DNA of 18,697 nucleotides. Origin: Armatimonadetes bacterium UBA1398 (GTDB taxonomy: Bacteria; Armatimonadota; Zipacnadia; UBA1398). The position numbers were made by a program, and so were the translations under genes. The stretch covers positions 2,451-21,147 of the forward strand of contig DBQI01000042.1 of NCBI GenBank assembly GCA_002305165.1, in the 5' to 3' direction. Below, piece by piece: positions 7,693 to 13,117 of this stretch. Every line of letters starts with the position of its first letter. Positions within the stretch are counted from its first letter, which is position 1. The notes below the pieces were generated by a model. The model made no database searches. It saw only the letters and a program-made list of their open reading frames with translations, and had not been told where the DNA came from.

Positions 7693-9388
7693 GGAGATCC
7701 ACCCCCCTATCCAGGAAGGACGCAAGGCCCGCGAGGGCCAACAGGGTCTCGATCCGCTCCCGGGGAGGGTCGCCCGATCCGCGCTCGTCGACGGCCTTCT
7801 TCACGCTCGCGGCCACGGAATCCCACAGCGCCCCCACCGCGTCCGGGAACAGCGCCTTGCGGTCCTCCGCCCCCTCCGCACGTGCCGCGAAGTAGGTGAC
7901 CTGGTTCCGGACCGGCGCGGCGGAGGCGGCGGCGCTCAGCGTGCCGGCAAGCTCCCCGAAGCGCCCGAGCCATCGGTCGCTCATGGGCTGAGGCCCTTGG
8001 TAGAACCCCCGCACCACCTCCATGGCGCGGAGCGCCTCCCACGAGGCTGTGCACTCCGTCGCGCCGCCCGAGCGCTTATGCACCGCCAAGCCGATGCGGT
8101 CCCGGCCATCGTCCTTCGCGCGACGCAGCATCCGACGGGCTGTCTGGAGGCCCTCCTGGAGGTTCGACTTGTAGTGCACCACCGCGACGCCGATGGAGGC
8201 CGTGCTCGGGCCGGCCTCGTGCTCGCCCGAGAAGTCGGGGTAGGCCTCCCGGAGGTCCAATGCGAGCTGCGGCATGGTCGCCAGGGGCGTCAGGGCGAGG
8301 ACGTCATCCCCGCCCGCGTAGACGAGGTACGCATTGTGTCCGTCCACGATGCAGCGCACCTTGCAGCAGTAGCACAGAAGCTCTTCGCTCACCCAGACCT
8401 CGAAGCCCTCTTCGCGAATGTAGGTGCTCTTCTCTCGCCGCAGCCACTTCCCCATGTCATCTCCATCCAGGCAGAGGATGGCGTAGTAGCGGGGCGGGGG
8501 GCCGAGCTCGTTGCGCACCGCGTCTGTGAGCGCCCTCCGTGCGGCGCAGACGGCGTCGACCTCAGTGGACCGCGCCTTGCCCAGGTCCTCGATGATCTGG
8601 TCCCGGCCCTCGAGCAGGAGGCGGCTGATAGGCGGCTCCCCGAGCCCTTTGGCGGCCGTCCTGTAGGCCTCCCACTCGGCGCTCGCCGTGGCGCTCGCCG
8701 CCCAAGCCTGGGTCGCCACGCCACCGGTGTCCGGCACCTCACCGGCGAGGTCCTTGAGACCCGGGTCAGCGCACCGGGCGAGCGGCGCGAAGCGCTTCAC
8801 GAGGGCGACGGCGCACAGGCGCTCCCCCTCCCTCACGTGCAGCCGATCTCGTGAGTACGGCGCGGGGTGCCCGATCTGCTCCCACTCCCCCATGATGGTG
8901 CACTTGGATCGGCCCGATCCCTGATCCGCGGGGGTGTGCCGGATCAGCTTGGTCGACCCGAGAGCGAGGGCGGCGCGCTTGTGCCGCTCCGCCGCGTCCT
9001 TGCACCCACCGAGGGGGATGACGAGGGAGCGGATGTCGAAGTAGCTCTTGATCTGCAGCTCCCACCCGCTGTCGGTGATCCCGATGAGACCTTTGACGTC
9101 GGCCGCGAGACCGGTCCACGCATCTTCGGCCGCCTCCACCGCCTGGTCTCCGGCGGTCTTCGCGTCGGTCTCCGCGTCGTACTCGAGGAGGAACGTATTG
9201 GGCATGTGCGCGCGGTCGGGGGAGGCGGGCAGCACAGGGCGAGGCGCGCCGATCGCCGTCGCGGCCTGGTAGGCGGCGTGGGCGAGGAGGCAGAGGATGT
9301 CGCTCCCCACCCGAAGGTCGCGGACGGTCCTCGCCGCTTCCACGAAGCCCTGGACGGGGGTGATGGTGAAGGAGAGCCAGGCGCTCAT
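7685..9388 (-). CDS. cmr2: Cmr2/Cas10, HD-less with intact GGDD cyclase motif
   Basis: Cas10 is the signalling subunit: on target RNA binding its Palm domains turn ATP into cyclic oligoadenylate. The protein is only 567 residues and opens directly with the post-HD segment (TITPVQGFVEAARTVRDLRVGSDILCLL, given here only by position, about 9-35). The usual N-terminal HD DNase is therefore absent, and upstream sequence is cmr1, so this is not a mis-called start. The first Palm shows YYAILCLDGDDMG (301-313) and the second AGGDD (358-362), both intact. The family zinc site looks degraded: KCTIMGEW (162-169) has Met where a second Cys is usual. C339, C341, C342 and C346 form another Cys cluster. ATG 9388 is in an ATGA overlap with cmr1. 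Expected output is signalling without Cas10 DNase activity. Confidence 0.94.
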   Translation of the reverse strand: MSAWLSFTITPVQGFVEAARTVRDLRVGSDILCLLAHAAYQAATAIGAPRPVLPASPDRAHMPNTFLLEYDAETDAKTAGDQAVEAAEDAWTGLAADVKGLIGITDSGWELQIKSYFDIRSLVIPLGGCKDAAERHKRAALALGSTKLIRHTPADQGSGRSKCTIMGEWEQIGHPAPYSRDRLHVREGERLCAVALVKRFAPLARCADPGLKDLAGEVPDTGGVATQAWAASATASAEWEAYRTAAKGLGEPPISRLLLEGRDQIIEDLGKARSTEVDAVCAARRALTDAVRNELGPPPRYYAILCLDGDDMGKWLRREKSTYIREEGFEVWVSEELLCYCCKVRCIVDGHNAYLVYAGGDDVLALTPLATMPQLALDLREAYPDFSGEHEAGPSTASIGVAVVHYKSNLQEGLQTARRMLRRAKDDGRDRIGLAVHKRSGGATECTASWEALRAMEVVRGFYQGPQPMSDRWLGRFGELAGTLSAAASAAPVRNQVTYFAARAEGAEDRKALFPDAVGALWDSVAASVKKAVDERGSGDPPRERIETLLALAGLASFLDRGVDLHG

Positions 9389-10641
9389 GGCATCACCGCG
9401 GTCCAGCCGCCCGCATTCAGGGCGCGGAACAGGGCATCAAGAGAGCTGACGTCGGTGACGGGGTCGCACGAGTGGCTGCCCCAGAGGGTCTTGAAGATGA
9501 CCTCCTTGTTGGCGGGTAGGAAGGGTGCGGGAAGCCAGAGCATGAGGGGGACGTAGCCCTCGTGGATGCTGAGAACCTTGATGATCAGCGGCGACGCTCG
9601 GCGGCCCATCCCATCGCCTCCTGGTCCGCCCTTGGGGGCGAAGGACATAGAACGGCGCTGGTTCTTCCAGCGCTTCTTTTCCTCCGCATCCAGCGACTTT
9701 GGCGGCTTTCCAACGTCGAGCTGGCTGAGGAAGTAGGGATGGGGGAGTCCGTAGGCCGCTCTCGTCGGGGGCGTGACGGGCGGTTCGATCTTGCCATCGC
9801 GAGCATCCTCCGCGAGCCCGTAGACGGCGTCGTGGTCGGCGCCGTGCTTTCCCTGGCACTTCTTGGGGGCAACGCGGCTGCAACCCAACCTTTGGCGCTC
9901 CTTCATCAACGCCTTCGCAGCGGCGCTGTGCGCCACTTCGCTCAACACGTTGGAGGGCCCGATGCTGAGCGAGGTGTCCTTGCTGAACGCCGTGTGCCTC
10001 AGCGCACTCCCATCAGGCAGGGACGCTGGGTCCCTGCCAAGGACCTCACGGAGGCCGCTCTTCAGACCGGAGGAAAGGTCCTCGAGGGAGGACTCACCTA
10101 GGTTCGGCCAAGCGGGCCAGCCATTGGCGGGCGTGACCTTCACGCCGCCCCAGCCTCGCCTGCTCCGGGACCCGATGCCGCCGAAGGCGTTCAGAAGCCA
10201 CAGAGCTTTCCACAGCTCCGTCTCCTTGCCCGCAGGCGGTATGAGGCGAAACGTCGCCCTGTAATCGGTCGTGAGCAGGCCAGCCGTCGTCAGGCCTCCG
10301 CCGCCAATGGGGCCGTACCCGAGGTATGCGAGCTCTGGCGGGAACGACTGACTGGCCCCCTTGCACGCTCCCCCAACTGGCTTCAGCGCCGACGCGGGCA
10401 CGATGCGAAGGCGCTGCCCACTGACGGGGTGGCCGTCCTCATCGTACCGCCCCGCAGCGCCGAAGATCTCGGCCTCAGCCTCCTTCAACTCCGCGGGAGC
10501 CAGGTCAGGCTGGGAGGCGCGCCACCAGAAGCGGAGGAGCCCCCCCAAGGTTGGGGGGCGAATCCCGTCGGCCACAGCCTGGTCCGCCCCTCCCGCGAAC
10601 GCGGGCGTGGTGAGGCCGAATGTTACGACTATTTCAGGCAA
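9385..10641 (-). CDS. cmr1: Cmr1, type III-B RAMP subunit (first gene of operon)
   Basis: Cmr1 sits at the head of the Cmr complex near the 3' end of the crRNA. The 418-residue product has the family start FGLTTPAFAGGADQ (8-21), PPTLGGLLRFWWRA (29-42) and the glycine/arginine loop FGGIGSRSRRGWGGVKV in the middle, with a second RAMP-like half after it. The start is TTG at 10641, well supported by an excellent AGGAGGTG seven bases upstream and by homology beginning at once. It is the first gene of the operon, so operon promoter and control sites should lie in the 370 bases to its right. Confidence 0.94.
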   Translation of the reverse strand: MPEIVVTFGLTTPAFAGGADQAVADGIRPPTLGGLLRFWWRASQPDLAPAELKEAEAEIFGAAGRYDEDGHPVSGQRLRIVPASALKPVGGACKGASQSFPPELAYLGYGPIGGGGLTTAGLLTTDYRATFRLIPPAGKETELWKALWLLNAFGGIGSRSRRGWGGVKVTPANGWPAWPNLGESSLEDLSSGLKSGLREVLGRDPASLPDGSALRHTAFSKDTSLSIGPSNVLSEVAHSAAAKALMKERQRLGCSRVAPKKCQGKHGADHDAVYGLAEDARDGKIEPPVTPPTRAAYGLPHPYFLSQLDVGKPPKSLDAEEKKRWKNQRRSMSFAPKGGPGGDGMGRRASPLIIKVLSIHEGYVPLMLWLPAPFLPANKEVIFKTLWGSHSCDPVTDVSSLDALFRALNAGGWTAVMP

Positions 10642-10646
10642 CTACC

Positions 10647-10654
10647 CACCTCCT
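10647..10654 (-). promoter_or_regulatory. Ribosome-binding site of cmr1
   Basis: On the minus strand this reads AGGAGGTG, a near-perfect anti-16S match, five bases before the TTG codon. It decides the non-ATG start of cmr1. Confidence 0.85.
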
Positions 10655-10697
10655 CTGGATCGCTACGCATGGGGCAGGCCCGGCGGCGGACGAGGAG

Positions 10698-10714
10698 CCC
10701 CCGAGCGCGGGGGG
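10698..10714 (-). promoter_or_regulatory. G5/C5 hairpin in the cmr1 5' leader
   Basis: CCCCC, six bases, then GGGGGG: a short GC-only hairpin about 45 bases before the cmr1 ribosome-binding site on the minus strand. It could affect transcript stability or attenuation. No T-run follows. Confidence 0.35.
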
Positions 10715-10868
10715 TGGATGAGTGAGTAGGCTGGCCCTGCTGTGCCGCGTCACCATGGGACTGCGCTACCCCGTCAGGCCGGCGATCACCGACGCCCCAT
10801 GCCACGTACATACGTTCCTTTTATGTTCTTCCACGCGCCAAGCCGGGTCACCTCTCACTCTTTCGCGT

Positions 10869-10896
10869 GTGGGCGACGGAGGCCCTGGTCGCCCAC
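10869..10896. promoter_or_regulatory. 9-bp inverted repeat upstream of the cmr operon
   Basis: GTGGGCGAC and its exact reverse complement GTCGCCCAC flank a 10-base spacer. The site lies about 230 bases upstream of cmr1, between the operon and the CRISPR leader. It fits either an operator dyad or a transcript hairpin; the lack of a T-run on either strand makes an intrinsic terminator unlikely. Confidence 0.5.
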
Positions 10897-11010
10897 TGGA
10901 ACTGCTGGATGGAAGGGCCGCGGCAGCGAGAAGAGCCCTATCAGGCCTGCACCCCTCTGTCTGCGGACGCGCACGGGTCGTCGCAGAAGCGCGACCAAAG
11001 GTTTCTTTTG

Positions 11011-11069
11011 GGCCAGGAAGGTGATGCGCAGGGGGATTTCGAATTACCTGGGCGTGGTTGAGGCGGAGG
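11011..11069 (+). repeat. Right copy of the inverted 59-bp leader block
   Basis: It matches the reverse complement of 1-59 at 57 of 59 positions. Together the two copies flank the whole cas operon as inverted repeats. Beyond the block the two flanks share only a T-rich stretch. Confidence 0.9.
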
Positions 11070-11078
11070 CGCCTCGTC

Positions 11079-11328
11079 GGTTAGCGCGCAAGAGGAATCC
11101 AGGAATACCAAGGGTTTGCGGCCGATTTGGCCGCGCGCTAACCTCGAAAAGGGGCCTTTTTGCCGGGGGTTAGCGCGCTCTGCCGCGAGGCCATGGGGCC
11201 CAAGGGTCTTTCGTTTTAGGAGTAGCCAGATTGGGCTCGATTCGGGGCCTGAGAAAGGGGCGATTTCTCACACAGGTGTTTGGTTAGCGCGGAGGCCTCC
11301 GCGAGCCCTTGTGCGCCAAGGGTTTGCG
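11079..11328 (+). repeat. Three iterated GGTTAGCGCG...CCAAGGG units
   Basis: GGTTAGCGCG begins at 11079, 11168 and 11282. Each is followed 29-34 bases later by CCAAGGGT(T/C)T (11108, 11200, 11316), twice extended as CCAAGGGTTTGCG. An inverted copy, GCGCGCTAACC, lies at 11133-11143 and pairs with the first. The sequence between the two conserved parts differs from unit to unit. The last unit ends ten bases before the first CRISPR repeat. Confidence 0.75.
11288..11303. repeat. 16-bp perfect palindrome near the array start
   Basis: CGCGGAGGCCTCCGCG is fully self-complementary and overlaps the third GGTTAGCGCG unit. It is a candidate protein-binding dyad in the leader. Confidence 0.6.
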
Positions 11329-11337
11329 AGCCCCGCT

Positions 11338-11572
11338 GTTGCAGGCCTGCCTGGGCGCATAGCCCTTTGAGACAATGCGTGCCAACTGATAGAGGTGCTC
11401 CCTCTGCGTTGCAGGCCTGCCTGGGCGCATAGCCCTTTGAGACAAGTTGCTGAAAAGCATCACCTCCTCTCGGCGTTGCAGGCCTGCCTGGGCGCATAGC
11501 CCTTTGAGACCGTTCTGGGATCATAGATTCCGACGGCGTCGTACGTTGCAGGCCTGCCTGGGCGCATAGCCC
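11338..11572 (+). CRISPR. Short CRISPR array with 36-bp repeats, last repeat truncated
   Basis: Identical 36-bp repeats lie at 11338-11373, 11408-11443 and 11475-11510. Each begins GTTGCAGGCCTGCC and ends GCCCTTTGAGAC. The spacers are 34, 31 and 34 bp (11374-11407, 11444-11474, 11511-11544) and unrelated to one another. A fourth repeat at 11545-11572 is identical for 28 bases and then diverges, losing the terminal TTTGAGAC. The repeat has a GCAGGCCTGC palindrome and a GGGC-GCATA-GCCC hairpin; cleavage after GCCC would leave the 8-base handle TTTGAGAC. Adjacent to the type III-B operon, this is presumably its array. Three spacers suggest little recent acquisition or a collapsed array. Confidence 0.95.
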
Positions 11573-11694
11573 GGAGGGCAAGTGCCCCAGTGCGGGTTCC
11601 GACGCTCCGTCGCCCCCCACGCGGGGGCGTGGATTGAAACCCCACCGTGCCGGCACGGCGCTGATAGGTGAAACGTCACCCCCCGCTGACGGGC
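11573..11694 (+). CRISPR. Remnant of a type I-C-like CRISPR array
   Basis: A 32-bp sequence at 11609-11640 begins GTCGCCCCCCACGCGG and ends GTGGATTGAAAC, which is the type I-C (Cas5d-processed) repeat pattern and quite unlike the 36-bp repeat next to it. The 36 bases before it (11573-11608) have spacer length. After another spacer-sized 34 bases (11641-11674) comes GTCACCCCCC..GACGGGC (11675-11694), which agrees with the first 20 bases of the repeat at 14 positions and may be a decayed terminal repeat. No type I-C cas genes are in the window. Confidence 0.75.
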
Positions 11695-11717
11695 AGCGTC
11701 ATCGAGACGCTGCCCGT
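11689..11717. terminator. 12-bp perfect hairpin behind the array
   Basis: ACGGGCAGCGTC, a five-base loop, and the exact reverse complement GACGCTGCCCGT. The position just past the array suits a transcript end or barrier, but there is no T-run on either strand, so the terminator role is only a suggestion. The remaining bases up to 11844 show nothing else that I can recognise. Confidence 0.45.
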
Positions 11718-11844
11718 GCGCCGTAGCTGGCCGGCCGCAGGGGCGTCGTGTCGGCGCTCGTGAAGGGAGGCACTTCGACGCGCCCGAAGCACCGAGCCAG
11801 TCCACTGAGCAGACACGGGCACGGCTGTCCGGAGAGGCCGACGA

Positions 11845-12930
11845 ATGGCACGGATGACCAAGCGTGAACGCGTCCTGCGGGCCGTCGCTTTCGACGAGGT
11901 AGACCGGGTGCCGGTCTACGACATCCTGCAGAACGATGCCATCATCGAGCACTACTCCGGCATGCGGTTCGCCCCGGGCAATGGGGCGCGGATAACGGCG
12001 CTGGCGGTTGGGCGCGCGCTGGATCTGACGCGCATGGCAGGCGGCCCTATCGAGAACCCTCAGACGGTGCGCCAAGCTGGCGGCTTTACCTGGCAGCAGG
12101 CGCGGTGGACCTCGTGGATCACCGAGCGACCCTTCCACGACGAGGCGACCGCCGCCGCGTGGATCCGAGAGGACATCGCGCGCGCGGATGCCGCGGTCTA
12201 CCGCGAGGAGCACCGGCGCGCCTTCCACGGCATCCTCGACGAGCAGACGGCCCGTTTCGCTGAAGGTGACCCCGACGGCGACCCCACCGTCCACATCGTC
12301 GAGAGCCTCCCTGGCCTGACGCGCATGTACCACAGCGTAGGCCACGAGTTGTTCGCCTACCTCCTGGCCGACGAGCCGGACCTGATCGAGGAGTGGATGG
12401 AAGCCCTCACGCAGGCGGAGTTGAGGCGCGTCGAATGCGTTGCCGATCCGGTCCGGATGCCCCTGGCGCTGACGGCGGACGACATCGCCTACAAGACAGG
12501 CCCTCTGTTCTCCCCCCGATGGCTCCGGTCCATCTTCATGCCACGGCTCAAGCGGCTGAATGACGCTTGGCACGAGCGCGGGATCGCCTGCATCTTCCAC
12601 TCGGATGGTTGCTTGTGGCCGGTGATGGATGACCTCATCGCCACAGGCATCGACGGGCTCAACCCACTGGAGGTCCTCGCCGGCATGACGCCGCGCGCCG
12701 TGAGGGAGCGTTACCCGGATCTCGTCCTGACTGGCGGGATCGACGTGAGCCAGCTCCTGGTGTACGGCACCCCCGAGGAGGTGCGAGCTGCGTGCCGTGA
12801 TACCATCGACGCCACGGGGGGACGCGGCTACCTCATCGGTTCGAGCACCGAGCTTCACTGGGAGGTCAAGCTCGAGAACGCGATTGCCATGATCGACACA
12901 GCGAGGGAGACCCCCGTGGGAGCGAAGTGA
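11845..12930 (+). CDS. URO-D-superfamily protein (uroporphyrinogen decarboxylase/corrinoid methyltransferase fold)
   Basis: The 361-residue protein has the fold shared by uroporphyrinogen decarboxylase and MtaA/MtbA-type corrinoid methyltransferases. Typical marks are TKRERVLRAVAFDEVDRVPV (5-24), FHSDG (251-255), GIDGLNPLEVLAGM (268-281), LTGGID (295-300) and a GYLIGSS strand (329-335). True heme-pathway HemE is unlikely in this setting; such paralogues are numerous in Planctomycetota/Armatimonadota-like genomes and most are uncharacterised, with methyl transfer to or from corrinoids often suggested. There is no signal peptide, so it is cytosolic. The start has GGAGAGG seven bases upstream. 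A 7-bp stem hairpin follows the stop directly. It is the first gene right of the CRISPR region and shows no link to it. Confidence 0.85.
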   Translation: MARMTKRERVLRAVAFDEVDRVPVYDILQNDAIIEHYSGMRFAPGNGARITALAVGRALDLTRMAGGPIENPQTVRQAGGFTWQQARWTSWITERPFHDEATAAAWIREDIARADAAVYREEHRRAFHGILDEQTARFAEGDPDGDPTVHIVESLPGLTRMYHSVGHELFAYLLADEPDLIEEWMEALTQAELRRVECVADPVRMPLALTADDIAYKTGPLFSPRWLRSIFMPRLKRLNDAWHERGIACIFHSDGCLWPVMDDLIATGIDGLNPLEVLAGMTPRAVRERYPDLVLTGGIDVSQLLVYGTPEEVRAACRDTIDATGGRGYLIGSSTELHWEVKLENAIAMIDTARETPVGAK

Positions 12931-12933
12931 CCT

Positions 12934-12958
12934 GACACACTGAGGATAGCGGTGTGTC
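12934..12958 (+). terminator. Hairpin directly after the URO-D-like gene
   Basis: GACACAC (12934-12940) and GTGTGTC (12952-12958) pair across an 11-base loop, four bases past the stop codon. No T-run follows, so it may stabilise the transcript rather than terminate it. Confidence 0.4.
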
Positions 12959-13117
12959 GTCATCAGCCACGGTTTCGAGCCGTCCACGGCTCTGGCGCCC
13001 CTGGGTCTCGACATCGTCGAGGGCGTCGTGGCCGGCTCTCGTGCTCGCCCCAGGTCCCCTCTTGTTGCGCTGGCCGCGCGGGAGGTCCGAGTCCGAGAGG
13101 CCCGAACCGGGGACCAT

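Larger units (their letters stand above)
10642..11009. other. Intergenic region upstream of the cmr operon
   Basis: About 370 bases with no convincing gene; open frames here are Arg/Pro/Gly-rich and match no family I know. It should hold the operon promoter on the minus strand. The only AT-rich patch is 10805-10830 (containing TACGTTCCTTTTATG), a plausible promoter zone, but I could not fit well-spaced -35 and -10 boxes. Two inverted repeats in it are listed separately. Confidence 0.5.
11010..11337 (+). promoter_or_regulatory. CRISPR leader region of the right-hand array
   Basis: This stretch runs from the duplicated 59-bp block to the first 36-bp repeat and holds no credible gene. It is unusually structured: the 59-bp block (11011-11069), three copies of a paired motif (11079-11328), hairpins at 11118-11134 (GCGGCC, 5-base loop, GGCCGC) and 11250-11270 (TGAGAAA, 7-base loop, TTTCTCA), and a 16-bp palindrome at 11288-11303 about 35 bases before the first repeat. 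Orientation as leader follows from the degenerate repeat being at the opposite, right-hand end of the array. The array promoter and integrase anchoring sites should be here, but I cannot point to individual boxes. Confidence 0.65.

Noticed and set aside
7649..8854. Plus-strand open frame opposite cmr2
   Set aside because: Antisense shadow of Cmr2, whose GGDD and other motifs fix the true strand.
11147..11161. AAAAGG-GG-CCTTTT hairpin-like sequence with T-run in the leader, terminator candidate
   Set aside because: The stem is weak and the loop too tight, and a terminator between leader and array would block array transcription on the plus strand.
10742..11173. Plus-strand open frame across the leader region that includes the duplicated block
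   Set aside because: Composition is Arg/Pro/Gly-rich, no family is recognisable, and both base differences between the two block copies change the amino acid in this frame. It also lies in a leader-like region full of inverted repeats.
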